Shown: piece after piece, positions 1 to 9,638 of the stretch | Numbering within the stretch: position 1 is the stretch's first letter | How the letters are laid out: each line of letters starts with the position of its first letter | NCBI GenBank assembly: GCA_903923915.1 | Contig: CAIXZI010000588.1 | Coordinates: 1-20,222, forward strand | DNA length: 20,222 nucleotides | Origin: an uncultured Bacteroidota bacterium | GTDB lineage: Bacteria > Bacteroidota > Bacteroidia > B-17B0 > Aurantibacillaceae | Reading direction: 5' to 3' | Made by a program: the position numbers and the translations under genes | Notes under the pieces: generated by a model | Told to the model about the DNA's origin: nothing | Database searches by the model: none | The model's input: only the letters and a program-made list of their open reading frames with translations

Positions 1-2
1 AC

Positions 3-3000
3 AACAGCATTCCTGATTTGGTAACAGTTAATACGGGTACGCCCTCTATAACAGTAATGATGAATTATAGCGCAGGTTCGTTTGCTAGTATTAACACCTA
101 TAATATTTCAAACGGAACTAGCCCTACTGATTTATTTACTGCCGATTTTGATTTAGATGGTAAACAAGATGTAATTACGGTAAATAACTCAAGTGGTAAC
201 CTATCTCTTTTACCGGGTAATGGAAACGGTACTTTTGGTACAGAGGTTAATTTTACAACAGGTCTTTACCCACTATCTATTACCGTAGGCGATTTTAATG
301 CCGATACTAAATTAGATATAGCGTTAGTAAACAATAGTGGTAATGCCATATCTATATTAAAAAATACCAGCACAGGCATAGGAATTTTCTCGTTTACAAC
401 CTATACTACTGTTACCGGCATTAACAATATGACAACCATTAAATCAGCCGATTTTAATGCCGATGGAAAAATAGATCTTGCGGCAGTAAGCAGCACTAAT
501 AGCTTATTATCAATTTGTACCGGCGATGGCTTATGCGGATTTAATGTAACAGCAAATTTAGCAACCGGTTCCGGTTCAAGCCCGTATGATGTTACCATAG
601 GTGATTTTAATAACGATAGCAAACCCGATTTAGCTACTGCTAACAATAGTAGCAATAACGTATCTGTTTTTCTTAACACAGGCAGTAGTTTTGGTACGGC
701 CACAAATTACAGCAGTGGGCTTACGTCTAATTATTTAGAAGGAATTAATAGTGCCGATTTTGATTTAGATGGAAATATAGATATTGCCGTTTTAGGATAT
801 GGAACTAGTAGCGGACTTTTTGTTTTACCAGGTACCGGTTCGGGTACTTTTGGCACAGCTAATCTTTACTTAAATTTTTCAACTAGCAGCGGATTGATTC
901 CTCTAATTAAAGGCGATTATAATGCTGACGGACTGCAAGATTTGGCATTTCCATTAACAGGTTCAAGCAATGTAAACCTTTTATTAAATGCAAAGCCCCA
1001 AACTAGCGGACCAGGGCCTGTTTGTTTAGGAGGTTCTGCTACCTTAGTTGCCAATAACTCAAACACCTATTTATGGAGCGCAAATGCAGGTAGTGTAAAT
1101 ACGTTTTCGGCAGTTGTAACACCTACAATAACTACAACTTATACAGTAACAGGTACTACAGGAAGTTGCTCTGCCAGTTCATTAATAAGCGTTACGGTAA
1201 ATGCTAACCCTAATATAACTATAGTAACAAGCCCTACGGCTATATGTGTTGGAAGTACAGCAACCTTAACTGCCTCCGGAGCAAATACTTATACCTGGAA
1301 CACCTCTGCAACAACCCCAAGTATTACAGCATCTCCAGCTTCTACTTCTACCTATACCGTAAACGGTACAAATGCCAATGGATGTGTGGCTACAAAAACA
1401 ATCTCATTAGTTGTAAATCCTAGTCCTATTGCAAATGCAACAAGTAATAGCCCAGTGTGTGTAGGAAATATATTAAATTTTATAAATACATCTACAGGGG
1501 CAACCTCCTACTCATGGACTGGGCCTAACGCTTTTTCCAGTACCGTTACAAGTCCAACTATTCCTAGTGTTAGTCCAATAAATGCAGGTATTTATACTCT
1601 TACGGCTACAAGTTCATTAGGTTGTGTTAACACCTACTCATTTAGTGTAATAGTAAATACCAATCCTACAATAACTATTAGTGGTACAAACACCATTTGC
1701 GCAGGTAATAATACTACACTAACTGCGGGCGGAGCAGCTACTTATACTTGGAATACAACGGCAACTACAAGTGCAATAACAGTTAGCCCTGGCTCTACAT
1801 TGGGTTATACCGTAACGGGAACAAGCGCTGCAGGCTGCTCAAATACAGCAACAAGAACCGTTACAGTTAATGCCTTACCTACTATAAATGTAACAGGAAA
1901 CCCTGCAACAATATGTGTAGGTGCATCTTCTACATTAACAGCAAGCGGAGCAGTTACATATACATGGTCTCCAGCAACAAGCTTAAGTGCAACTACAGGA
2001 ACTTCAGTTGTTGCTACTCCTACGGGTAGTATAGTTTATACAGCTTCTGGTACAGATGCCAATGGATGTACAAACAACTCCAATCCCTTCTCTTTAGCAG
2101 TAAATGCACTACCTGTAATAACAGTAACAGCCACCACAGCAGCAAGTTGCTTTGGAACATGTGATGGGCAAGCTGCTATAAGCATTAGTGGTGTAGGTGG
2201 GCCGCTTTCTATTTTACCTGCAAACTGGACTTTAAATGGTTATGCTGCAAATGGAATAAGCTTATGCGCAGGCACACAAAGTGTAACCGTAACCGGAGGA
2301 AATGGTTGCCCTGCCACACAAACTTTAACAATTACTCAACCAGTAGCTTTAACTGCTACTGTAACACCAACTACTTCAACTTTTTGTTCGGGCGCAAGTG
2401 CAAATTATACAACTGCTGTTTCAGGCGGAACACCAGCTTATGCTTATAGTTGGAGTCCTTCCTCTAGTTTAAGCAATCCTACTTCACCAAACCCGGTGGC
2501 AAGCCCAACAAGTACAACTACATATACTTTAAATGTTACAGATGCTCACGGGTGTACTAAAAGTGTTGTATCTACGTTAACTGTAAATTCTTTACCAAAC
2601 ATTGGTATGGGAGGAATGATAACTATTTGTAATGGAAACTCTACTACATTAAATGCTACTGGTGCTAATACATATACTTGGAGTACAGGTGCTAATACAA
2701 CTACTGTTACGGTTAGCCCATCATCATCTGTAACCTATACTGTTACAGGTACAGATGTTAATGGTTGTACAAATTTTGCCACATCATATATAACGGTAAA
2801 TGCAGCACCTGTAATAACTGTAACAGCAACCACAAACCCAACTTGTTTTGGTATGTGTAATGGCCAAGGCGATATAACAATTAGCGGCGTAGGCGGGCCA
2901 CTTTCTATTTTACCTGCTAGCTGGACCTTAAATGGTTATGCTGCTACAGGTGCAAGTTTATGTTCGGGTACACAAAGTGTAACCGTAACCGGTGGAAATG

Positions 3001-4691
3001 GTTGTGCTGCTACACAAACTTTAACACTTATAGACCCACCCGCTATTTCAATAACATTAAACCCAGCGGCAACAACTTGTGGTTCACCAAATGGCTCTAT
3101 TACTAGCACTGTTACAGGTGGCGCTGCTCCTTATAACTTTTTATGGTCTCCGGGCGGAAGTACCTCATTAACTATTTTTGTTGTGGGTGCAGGCACTTAC
3201 ACTTTAAATGTTACGGATAATAATGGTTGTACGGCCGGATCATCTGCAACAATTAATCCTTCATCTCCAGCAAATATTAGTATTAATGAAGTATCTCCTA
3301 CAGTATGTTTAGGCAATTCGGCTACATTAACAACTTCAGGTAATGTAATAACATATACGTGGAGCACGGGTGCAAATACATCAAGTGTTACAGTTTCTCC
3401 TTCAATTATCACTTCATATACTGTTACAGGAACTGATGCTAATAGCTGTACAAGTATGGCTACAACAAGCGTTACCGTAAATAACTTACCAACTATTGGT
3501 GCGGTAGCAAGTCCAAGTGTAATTTGTACGTCAAGTTCTTCTACCTTATCAGCTACAGGCGCCATAAGTTATACTTGGAACCCAAGTGGTTTAACCGGTG
3601 CTTTTGTAGGTGTTACTCCTTTTATTACAACAGATTATACTGTTACAGGTGCAGATGTAAACGGATGTGTTAGCACAACCACGGTTAACGTAACTGTTAA
3701 TGCGTTTGATAATTTAAGCGGAACAATATATGATACTACTACGGTTTCGGGTACAAATACAATTACTAATGGTGTTGTATATTTATATAAACAACAAAAT
3801 GGTTCAACAGCTATTGATACTAGCGGGCTTTTAGCAACTGGTATTTCAGCTACTATAAATAGTGGTAATGGTTCATTTAGTTTTAGCCAAGTAGCTGCAG
3901 GTAATTATTACTTGAAAGCGGTTGCCGATACACATTTTTATCATGGTGCAATACCTACTTATTTTAGCACACGGGTTACTCCTGCTTACCGTTGGGATTC
4001 TGCCACAGTTGTAACGCATGTTGGATGTAATAATGGTAACGATGCCGGGCATGATATTACCATGATAGAGTTACCTGCATTAAACGGTATGGGTGTTATT
4101 ACCGGAACTATAACCGCTAATGCAACTTTTGGAATGCGTTATATAGGTGGCGGATGGCACAACCAACCTATGGGTGCACCGTTAAAAGGTATAGATGTAA
4201 AATTAGGTAAAAACCCAGGTGGAGGTTGTGCGGCCAGAACAACAGCTGATGCCAACGGTGGTTATCAATTTACAGGTATAGATACCGGTAGTTATAATAT
4301 TTATGTAGATATACCAAACTTTGGTATGGTAACTATTTTAACGGCCACTATTACACAAGCAAGCCCTGTAAGTACCAACAACAACTATTGTGTTGACTCT
4401 ACCAACATTGGTTTATGTACGCAAGGTGTAGGCATAAAACAAGTTGCGGGTAATAGTTACCAAGTAGCTATATATCCTAACCCAACTAATGGAATAGTTA
4501 GCTTACAGATGAATGATTATGAAAATGCAAGCGTTGAAGTTTATAGTGTTATTGGACAAAAAGTAGTAAGCCAAGTAATGCAAAATAATTTACAACAAAT
4601 AAATCTATCTTCTCTTACAGATGGTGTTTATCAAATTAGGATTTTGAAAAACAACAGCACTATATATCAAACCAAAATTATTAAACAATAA
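3..4691 (+). CDS. Giant T9SS-secreted protein: FG-GAP propeller, Ig-like/SprB repeats, sorting domain (5' truncated)
   Basis: The frame is open to the left window edge, and the first visible codons already lie inside a repeat (SIPDLVTVN). The true start is therefore upstream, and the TTG at 18 is not a credible start. Order of parts: about seven FG-GAP/VCBS-type repeats to nt ~990, with calcium-loop cores such as [13 protein letters not shown] and [13 protein letters not shown]; nine Ig/PKD-like modules of about 65-75 residues (C-x-G...TLTASGA..YTW...[11 protein letters not shown]) mixed with three SprB-type modules (CFGx[12 protein letters not shown]...[11 protein letters not shown]) to nt ~3700; two carboxypeptidase-regulatory/SdrB-like beta domains ([21 protein letters not shown]) to ~4430; then a type A T9SS C-terminal domain ([16 protein letters not shown]...DGVYQIRI) to the stop. 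By family it should be exported by Sec, then T9SS, and displayed or released as an adhesin-like protein. No enzymatic domain is visible. The ligand is unknown. Confidence 0.9.
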   Translation, partial: NSIPDLVTVNTGTPSITVMMNYSAGSFASINTYNISNGTSPTDLFTADFDLDGKQDVITVNNSSGNLSLLPGNGNGTFGTEVNFTTGLYPLSITVGDFNADTKLDIALVNNSGNAISILKNTSTGIGIFSFTTYTTVTGINNMTTIKSADFNADGKIDLAAVSSTNSLLSICTGDGLCGFNVTANLATGSGSSPYDVTIGDFNNDSKPDLATANNSSNNVSVFLNTGSSFGTATNYSSGLTSNYLEGINSADFDLDGNIDIAVLGYGTSSGLFVLPGTGSGTFGTANLYLNFSTSSGLIPLIKGDYNADGLQDLAFPLTGSSNVNLLLNAKPQTSGPGPVCLGGSATLVANNSNTYLWSANAGSVNTFSAVVTPTITTTYTVTGTTGSCSASSLISVTVNANPNITIVTSPTAICVGSTATLTASGANTYTWNTSATTPSITASPASTSTYTVNGTNANGCVATKTISLVVNPSPIANATSNSPVCVGNILNFINTSTGATSYSWTGPNAFSSTVTSPTIPSVSPINAGIYTLTATSSLGCVNTYSFSVIVNTNPTITISGTNTICAGNNTTLTAGGAATYTWNTTATTSAITVSPGSTLGYTVTGTSAAGCSNTATRTVTVNALPTINVTGNPATICVGASSTLTASGAVTYTWSPATSLSATTGTSVVATPTGSIVYTASGTDANGCTNNSNPFSLAVNALPVITVTATTAASCFGTCDGQAAISISGVGGPLSILPANWTLNGYAANGISLCAGTQSVTVTGGNGCPATQTLTITQPVALTATVTPTTSTFCSGASANYTTAVSGGTPAYAYSWSPSSSLSNPTSPNPVASPTSTTTYTLNVTDAHGCTKSVVSTLTVNSLPNIGMGGMITICNGNSTTLNATGANTYTWSTGANTTTVTVSPSSSVTYTVTGTDVNGCTNFATSYITVNAAPVITVTATTNPTCFGMCNGQGDITISGVGGPLSILPASWTLNGYAATGASLCSGTQSVTVTGGNGCAATQTLTLIDPPAISITLNPAATTCGSPNGSITSTVTGGAAPYNFLWSPGGSTSLTIFVVGAGTYTLNVTDNNGCTAGSSATINPSSPANISINEVSPTVCLGNSATLTTSGNVITYTWSTGANTSSVTVSPSIITSYTVTGTDANSCTSMATTSVTVNNLPTIGAVASPSVICTSSSSTLSATGAISYTWNPSGLTGAFVGVTPFITTDYTVTGADVNGCVSTTTVNVTVNAFDNLSGTIYDTTTVSGTNTITNGVVYLYKQQNGSTAIDTSGLLATGISATINSGNGSFSFSQVAAGNYYLKAVADTHFYHGAIPTYFSTRVTPAYRWDSATVVTHVGCNNGNDAGHDITMIELPALNGMGVITGTITANATFGMRYIGGGWHNQPMGAPLKGIDVKLGKNPGGGCAARTTADANGGYQFTGIDTGSYNIYVDIPNFGMVTILTATITQASPVSTNNNYCVDSTNIGLCTQGVGIKQVAGNSYQVAIYPNPTNGIVSLQMNDYENASVEVYSVIGQKVVSQVMQNNLQQINLSSLTDGVYQIRILKNNSTIYQTKIIKQ
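2112..2342 (+). repeat. Internal 77-codon duplicated SprB-like module, copy 1
   Basis: This segment of the giant T9SS protein aligns without gaps to 2808-3038, 696 nt (232 codons) downstream. I count 61 of 77 identical residues. Both copies carry [19 protein letters not shown] and [13 protein letters not shown]. The intervening codons hold two Ig-like modules, so the duplicated unit was probably SprB plus two Ig modules. Confidence 0.85.
2808..3038 (+). repeat. Internal 77-codon duplicated SprB-like module, copy 2
   Basis: Partner of 2112-2342, in the same frame and with no indel. It is followed directly by a more canonical SprB repeat (CGSPNGSI ... [14 protein letters not shown]) that is not part of the duplication. 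Confidence 0.85.
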
Positions 4692-4711
4692 ACAACATAA
4701 TAGTCATTAAC

Positions 4712-4761
4712 AACTCCCATTATCCTAAACTTAATTTCAGGGATAATGGGAGTTTATTTTT
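4712..4761 (+). terminator. Strong hairpin terminator of the giant T9SS gene
   Basis: Perfect 14-bp inverted repeat: left arm 4712-4725 (aactcccattatcc), 15-nt loop 4726-4740, right arm 4741-4754 (ggataatgggagtt). It is followed by a T-rich run to 4761. It begins 20 nt after the stop codon, as expected for an intrinsic terminator, and isolates the upstream gene from the sigma-factor gene. Confidence 0.85.
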
Positions 4762-4911
4762 AATAGTCTTCTTCAAAAAGATAAATCTTTCACCACATTT
4801 AAAAACGATTCTAATTTATTCAGCACACTTTTGAACATTCCTTATTTGAAAAGATAAAAAATAACCGAAACCTTTTTGTATTTAGTAACGTAAACTTGTG
4901 TAAGCAATTAC

Positions 4912-5469
4912 ATGAGTAGAAACGAGTTTATACAAGCCTGCATTAAAAACGATAAAAACGCGCGCCATCAAATGATAGAGCAGCATTACGGCTATTTAAT
5001 GGGTGTATGCAGGCGCTATGCAAAAAGTAATGAGCAGGCCGAAACTTTCTTTAATCAGGCCTTTATTGAAATTTTTAAACATTTACCCGAATACCACGAT
5101 ACCCAAGATATAGAAGAATGGATTAAAAAAACATTTTTACAAAGTTTGATTCATCAACTAAAAAGTAATCGTACAGAATATTATGTAACTACTACCACGC
5201 GTATGGATGAAAAGAAAAACAACAGCGATTTGTTTCATCAAAACGAAGAGGAAGCCCCTAATAGCTTGTTAGTAGAAGATTATATAAACGCTTTACAAAA
5301 AATGCCTTGCTCTTTTAGGGCTGTATATAATTTGCATGTGATAGAAAATTTTGATTTAAAAGAAACTTCCAACCTAATGGAAATTAGCGAAGAGTCTGCT
5401 AAAAATACACTGGAACGAGCTCGTCATGAGTTTTCTAAAAATGTTAAACTTAAACTTCAAGGTTATTAA
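4912..5469 (+). CDS. ECF-like sigma-70 family RNA polymerase sigma factor
   Basis: The 185-residue product has the size and two-domain layout of an ECF sigma factor, which directs core RNA polymerase to selected promoters. Residues ~15-85 correspond to region 2 (QHYGYLMGVCRRYAKS, then FFNQAFIEIFKHL and WIKKTFLQSLIHQLKSN). Residues ~123-178 correspond to region 4 (YINALQKMPCSFRAVYNLHVIE, DLKETSNLMEISEESAKNTLERAR), a helix-turn-helix of the -35-binding type. Region 2.2 is divergent: the usual acidic DLxQExF core reads ETFFNQAF here. The stop codon overlaps the next start by one base (TAATG), so the downstream membrane protein is translationally coupled and is probably its partner. No clear Bacteroidota promoter was found just upstream. 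Family assignment is solid; the regulon is unknown. Confidence 0.85.
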   Translation: MSRNEFIQACIKNDKNARHQMIEQHYGYLMGVCRRYAKSNEQAETFFNQAFIEIFKHLPEYHDTQDIEEWIKKTFLQSLIHQLKSNRTEYYVTTTTRMDEKKNNSDLFHQNEEEAPNSLLVEDYINALQKMPCSFRAVYNLHVIENFDLKETSNLMEISEESAKNTLERARHEFSKNVKLKLQGY

Positions 5470-6149
5470 TGCCTGATAAAAAAATATATCGAATAGATGA
5501 AAACGCTTTGCGTGAAAAACTTACCAATTACAGTGTAAGTTTTAACGCCGATTCATTACGATTTTTAGAGAACGAAGTTGCGCAGGTTAAAACACATAAC
5601 CCTATAGAGTTACCCAAAACAAAAAAAATAGTTCAGTTTATTGGCATTCCGGTTGTGTTAGCCGTGTTAGGTTGTTCAGCTTATTTTGGATTTAACTACA
5701 TAAAAAATTTACCAACTGCTGCTCCTAAAAAAGATAGCATCACTGTTGTTAAACCAATAGTGATACCTAAAGTAGAAGTTAAAAAAGAAACTCCTAAACC
5801 TGTAAATACAGCAAGTATTGTAGCTGCGCCTGAAGTAAAAAAACAAGACACTATTCTTCCGGTTGCTGTACAATCTGTAAAAATTAAAGAAAAAAAATCT
5901 TCTACCGAACAAATAAAAACAGTTAAGAAAGATACCACTCAGATAAGCAAAGCAGAAAAAACAAAACTGGATACTCTAGAAAAAAAGAACAAGGCAGACA
6001 CGTCTTCCATTTCTAAAAACAAAGATACCCTCATTAAAAAGAAAAAGAAAAAGCGTAAAAACACATTAGATGCTACCGATGATATTAGAAAATCTCAGCC
6101 CAATAGTGCTGATGATGATGTAATAGTTCCGGATAACAATCCACAATAA
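5469..6149 (+). CDS. Single-span membrane protein, candidate anti-sigma factor
   Basis: The 226-residue protein has no recognised family. Visible parts: a short polar N-terminus (1-~52, IDENALREKLTNYSVSF...) likely cytoplasmic; one hydrophobic span at ~54-78 (IVQFIGIPVVLAVLGCSAYF); and a long low-complexity tail rich in Lys, Thr, Ser and Asp, with a KKKKKKRK block near 190-197, likely periplasmic. It overlaps the sigma-factor stop by one base. A short cytoplasmic part, one span and a periplasmic tail, encoded right after an ECF gene, is the usual layout of an anti-sigma factor. However, no zinc-binding ZAS motif (HxxxCxxC) or FecR domain is present, so that role is inference from context. A structural or scaffold role in the envelope is possible. 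Confidence 0.6.
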   Translation: MPDKKIYRIDENALREKLTNYSVSFNADSLRFLENEVAQVKTHNPIELPKTKKIVQFIGIPVVLAVLGCSAYFGFNYIKNLPTAAPKKDSITVVKPIVIPKVEVKKETPKPVNTASIVAAPEVKKQDTILPVAVQSVKIKEKKSSTEQIKTVKKDTTQISKAEKTKLDTLEKKNKADTSSISKNKDTLIKKKKKKRKNTLDATDDIRKSQPNSADDDVIVPDNNPQ

Positions 6150-6173
6150 AGAGCATTTTATTCTTTCTTAATT

Positions 6174-7151
6174 TTAGTAGCCGTAAACTATTCTTACAAT
6201 CTGCATCGTTTTATTGATGTAATCGCGAGTTACAAAAGAGTTAGGCACTTTAGTATCCGCATCATTAACATACCCTGTTTCTGTTTGAAGTATATTGTTT
6301 TTATAATGCTTCTCGGTATTTAGCAAGTTGTTGGCATCATACTCGTATGTTTCTTTTAACTCAATATTTTCGCTGGCATTTGATGTGTATTTTTTCTCCA
6401 CCAATAAATTAGCGGTGTTATATGTAAAATCAGTTACCTGATTTATCCAGGTTGCTACATAACTTTCATTGTATTGTACAGGTTGTTTAGCAGCGTTTAA
6501 ATTTACAATCACCTCTTTAAAAACACGGTTTTCATCATTTAAATATTGCTGTTTATATTGCTTTGGTGATGAGTTTATGTATTTATATTTCTCCTCAAAA
6601 TTTATTTGCTGCATACCCAAGGTAAATACATTTTTATCGGCATTGGTATTTGTTTCTTTACAAGAAAGCAAATTAATAATGCGCCCAATACTATCATATT
6701 TATAATACGTAGCGTTATAGAAAGTGCCGTCGTTAAAACGTTTACCCATCAGATTACCTTTTGCATCGTAAAAATAATTAGTAGATAAGGTATCAAACTC
6801 ATAAATACTTTTTGTGTATGAGCCCCCTCCATTTATTACGCGACCATGTTTATACACAGGCGCATTATGAAACTCTTTCTGAATTATTTTTTTTATTACA
6901 GTATAATAACTGCGTTTCAATTTGCCATCTACATCAAATTCATAATGCCTTGATAAATCTTTGTCTTCTACAATTTTAAAATCTTGTTTATCTACAATTT
7001 CAAAAACAATGGTTTTAATTTTTAGTTTTTTTATTTCATCCGCATTAAATGAAAAAGAATTATCTGTATGGCCGCTATTGCCCGAAATAAATAGCTGCGC
7101 CTTGGTTGTAAGGTTTATAAAAAATAAAATAAGTAGAAATCTATTTATCAA
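6174..7151 (-). CDS. Secreted protein with YD/RHS-like repeats, unknown function
   Basis: The 325-residue product starts with a signal peptide ([19 protein letters not shown], cleavage near 18-19). The rest is beta-rich, with spaced tyrosine/aspartate strands resembling YD/RHS-type or MORN-like 'toxin_2-type' repeats: [70 protein letters not shown]. It lacks the length, the RHS core motif and any toxin tip of true RHS proteins, so a toxin role is not supported. Its start overlaps the stop of the DUF255 gene by 4 bases (ATGA), making it the last gene of a four-gene operon. It converges on the membrane-protein gene with only 24 nt between stops and no clear hairpin there. Location is likely periplasm or cell surface. 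Confidence 0.65.
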   Translation of the reverse strand: MINRFLLILFFINLTTKAQLFISGNSGHTDNSFSFNADEIKKLKIKTIVFEIVDKQDFKIVEDKDLSRHYEFDVDGKLKRSYYTVIKKIIQKEFHNAPVYKHGRVINGGGSYTKSIYEFDTLSTNYFYDAKGNLMGKRFNDGTFYNATYYKYDSIGRIINLLSCKETNTNADKNVFTLGMQQINFEEKYKYINSSPKQYKQQYLNDENRVFKEVIVNLNAAKQPVQYNESYVATWINQVTDFTYNTANLLVEKKYTSNASENIELKETYEYDANNLLNTEKHYKNNILQTETGYVNDADTKVPNSFVTRDYINKTMQIVRIVYGY

Positions 7152-9172
7152 TTTAGCTGTTTAAGTGTTTCGTTAACCGTTTTTACAGGGGCGCTGCATG
7201 TATAATTTTGACAAACATATATTACTGTTTCATCAGGTTTGTAGCGTTCTTTTAGCAAAGCAATTTCTGAGGCAGTTTTACTGTAAACAAAGATGGCATT
7301 AGGAATGTAATGTTCTTTAAACTCATTGATAAATTCATCAACAGCTTTACCAACAACGCAAACCTCATTAAACGGAAGTATTTGCTGTGTAACTAATATA
7401 GCCCAGTTTGAATGCCCAGAAGGGTAATTAGCAATTTCTTCTGCAACATGGTTTAGCATTTTTTTAGAAATAGTTTCATAATTTATATTGCCAGTAATTT
7501 TAGAAAGCATAAATAAATTTCGTGCCATTTGCGAGTTGGAAGCCGGAATAACATTATCATGCATCTCTACTTTTTGTGAAATCAATTTATTAGCATTTTT
7601 ATCTGAGAAGTAAAAAACATGTTTCTTTTCATCGTAAAAATCATTTAAGGTTTGCCGCACTAATAGTTCTGAAATACCAAGCCAGGCTGCATCTCCAGTA
7701 ATAGAAAATAATTTTATATAGGCATCTATTATAAAAGCATAATCATCCAAAAAAGCATTTATGTAGGCTTTATCTTTATAACAACGCATTAAACCACCGG
7801 TATCATCTATTAATTTATGCTTAATAAAATTGGCGTTTTTTAATGCGAGTTGCAAAAATGTATCATCGGCAAAAGCAGTATAGGCATCGCATAAAGCGGC
7901 GCACAGCAAGCCATTCCAAGAAGTTATTATTTTATCATCTAAGCCCGGGCGAACTCGTTTATTTCTTTGAGCCAACAATTTTTCTTTTGCAAACGAGATA
8001 ATTTTATTCATCTCTTCAAGAGAAATATTATTTTTTAAAGCTACCTCGGCATCTGATAAATTACGTAACAAAATATAATTTTCATCTTCCCAATAACCTA
8101 TTTCATTAACCGAATAATAATCCGCAAAAACATCAAAATCTTTCTTTAATAAAACATGTAATTCTTCTTTTGTCCAGATGTAATACAAGCCCTCTACACC
8201 TTCGCTATCAGCATCTAATGCGCTGTAAAAACCATATTCAGCCGAGGTTAATTCTCGCTCAATAAAACTAATAGTTTCATAAACTACTTGTTTATACAGC
8301 GGGTTTTTATTTTGTTGAAAGGCTTCACTGTATAATGAAATAAGTTGTGCGTTATCATACAACATTTTTTCGAAGTGAGGAACTTTCCATTGTTCATCGG
8401 TACTATAACGCGCAAAGCCCCCACCTAAATGATCGTAAATACCGCCATGCGCTATTTTTTGTAAGGTAAAATGTACATGATTCAAAATACTTTCATTATT
8501 TGTAATATGCGCATATCTCAGTAAAAACAAATAATTATTGGGCATCATAAACTTAGGTGCACCAATACTTCCACCGTTTTTAGTGTCAAATCTTTTTTGA
8601 AAATTCAACGCACAATTTTCTATTGTTTCTTTTGTGATATTATTTTTTTCATCATAAGAAACAGAAATAAATTCATCTGTTTGTTTTACACCCGTAGTTA
8701 GTTGATTGGCGTAATCTTCTACTTTTAATTTATCTGTTTGGTGCAGCGTAGAAAGGTTTTTAAGCAACTGCATCCATTGCTCTTTTGGGAAATACGTGCC
8801 GCCGTAAATAGGTCTTCCGTCAGGCAAAACAAAACAGTTTAACGGCCAACCACCATGCTGAGTCATTAGTTGCACGGCAGTCATATATACGTGGTCAACA
8901 TCAGGGCGTTCTTCTCTATCAACTTTTATATTAATGAAATATTTGTTCATTAACTCAGCTACCTGCTCATCCTCAAAGCATTGGTGTTCCATAACATGGC
9001 ACCAATGACAAGCCGAATAACCAACACTAATCAACACTAATTTATTTTCTTGTTTAGCTTTTGTAAAAGCTTCATCGCCCCAAGCATACCAATTTACAGG
9101 GTTGTGGGCATGTTGTAATAAATACGGGCTCTTCTCGGAAATTAAATGGTTAGTATATTTTGGATTAGACAT
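7148..9172 (-). CDS. DUF255 / YyaL-type thioredoxin-domain protein
   Basis: The 674-residue protein matches the YyaL / spermatogenesis-associated protein 20 family in length and order. The N-terminal thioredoxin-fold domain (~1-165) has the family signature [13 protein letters not shown], then [13 protein letters not shown] with C55 and C58 (a CHWC redox-like pair), then [15 protein letters not shown] and [24 protein letters not shown]. The rest is an alpha/alpha toroid of glycoside-hydrolase-like shape ([50 protein letters not shown]). The biochemical role of the family is not settled. There is no signal peptide, so it is probably cytoplasmic. It sits 10 nt after the four-span membrane gene and overlaps the next gene by 4 nt. 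It appears intact. Confidence 0.93.
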   Translation of the reverse strand: MSNPKYTNHLISEKSPYLLQHAHNPVNWYAWGDEAFTKAKQENKLVLISVGYSACHWCHVMEHQCFEDEQVAELMNKYFINIKVDREERPDVDHVYMTAVQLMTQHGGWPLNCFVLPDGRPIYGGTYFPKEQWMQLLKNLSTLHQTDKLKVEDYANQLTTGVKQTDEFISVSYDEKNNITKETIENCALNFQKRFDTKNGGSIGAPKFMMPNNYLFLLRYAHITNNESILNHVHFTLQKIAHGGIYDHLGGGFARYSTDEQWKVPHFEKMLYDNAQLISLYSEAFQQNKNPLYKQVVYETISFIERELTSAEYGFYSALDADSEGVEGLYYIWTKEELHVLLKKDFDVFADYYSVNEIGYWEDENYILLRNLSDAEVALKNNISLEEMNKIISFAKEKLLAQRNKRVRPGLDDKIITSWNGLLCAALCDAYTAFADDTFLQLALKNANFIKHKLIDDTGGLMRCYKDKAYINAFLDDYAFIIDAYIKLFSITGDAAWLGISELLVRQTLNDFYDEKKHVFYFSDKNANKLISQKVEMHDNVIPASNSQMARNLFMLSKITGNINYETISKKMLNHVAEEIANYPSGHSNWAILVTQQILPFNEVCVVGKAVDEFINEFKEHYIPNAIFVYSKTASEIALLKERYKPDETVIYVCQNYTCSAPVKTVNETLKQLN

Positions 9173-9182
9173 AGAAGAATAT

Positions 9183-9638
9183 TTATTTCTTCAATGCTTT
9201 ACTTTGCATGTAATATAAAACTATAAATAGTAAATCTAAACCCGCCATAAAAAAATTAGGCGCCATAATGTTTGAAACCAAAAAACAAACATTAGCAATT
9301 ATATACATAATAAAACCTTTGTATTTATTTTGCCACATTTGTAAAGCTCCAAAAAAAGATAAACCTATAATAAGCAAGTAAATACCGCAGCCGATAATAA
9401 ATTTACCGCTACCCATTTCCATAAATTTTTGTATTTGCTGTAACTGCTGCTCAGTTATTTTTGGATTAGAAGTAAACAATTCATAATTATCATTTAGCCA
9501 AGCAAACATTGGCTTTGCAAGCAACATACCCAACAAGGCACAAACGCCCACCATACCACTATAAATAAAAGTAAGTACACATAAAATTTTTAAACCTTGT
9601 GGCTTTGTTTGTTCTTCAAACGTAGTTGACTCTTCCAT
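9183..9638 (-). CDS. Small four-span integral membrane protein, unknown function
   Basis: The 151-residue protein has a short acidic/polar N-terminus and four hydrophobic spans: ~16-41 ([20 protein letters not shown]), ~74-97 ([20 protein letters not shown]), ~103-121 ([17 protein letters not shown]) and ~125-145. A loop of about 30 residues between spans 1 and 2 is rich in Gln and Glu. No family is recognised; similar small DUF-type membrane proteins are common in Bacteroidota. Its ATG overlaps the stop of the PorE-like gene by one base (TAATG), so it is co-transcribed and probably translationally coupled with it. Confidence 0.75.
   Translation of the reverse strand: MEESTTFEEQTKPQGLKILCVLTFIYSGMVGVCALLGMLLAKPMFAWLNDNYELFTSNPKITEQQLQQIQKFMEMGSGKFIIGCGIYLLIIGLSFFGALQMWQNKYKGFIMYIIANVCFLVSNIMAPNFFMAGLDLLFIVLYYMQSKALKK

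Noticed and set aside
2264..2449. Short plus-strand frame inside the giant T9SS gene
   Set aside because: It is an out-of-frame reading of repeat-coding DNA with odd Asn/Cys/Phe-rich composition.
4871..4898. Possible promoter of the sigma-factor gene (TTTTTG at 4873-4878 and TAAACTTG at 4891-4898)
   Set aside because: The boxes are only 12 nt apart, too close for the 17-21 nt spacing of Bacteroidota promoters, and the -7 box has a mismatch.
6150..6173. Terminator between the convergent genes ending at 6149 and 6174
   Set aside because: Only a six-pair A/T stem (aataaa/tttatt) is possible, too weak to call.
6174..7151. RHS/YD toxin interpretation of the secreted protein
   Set aside because: Only 325 residues, no RHS core domain, no variable toxin tip, no adjacent immunity gene or secretion cargo signal.
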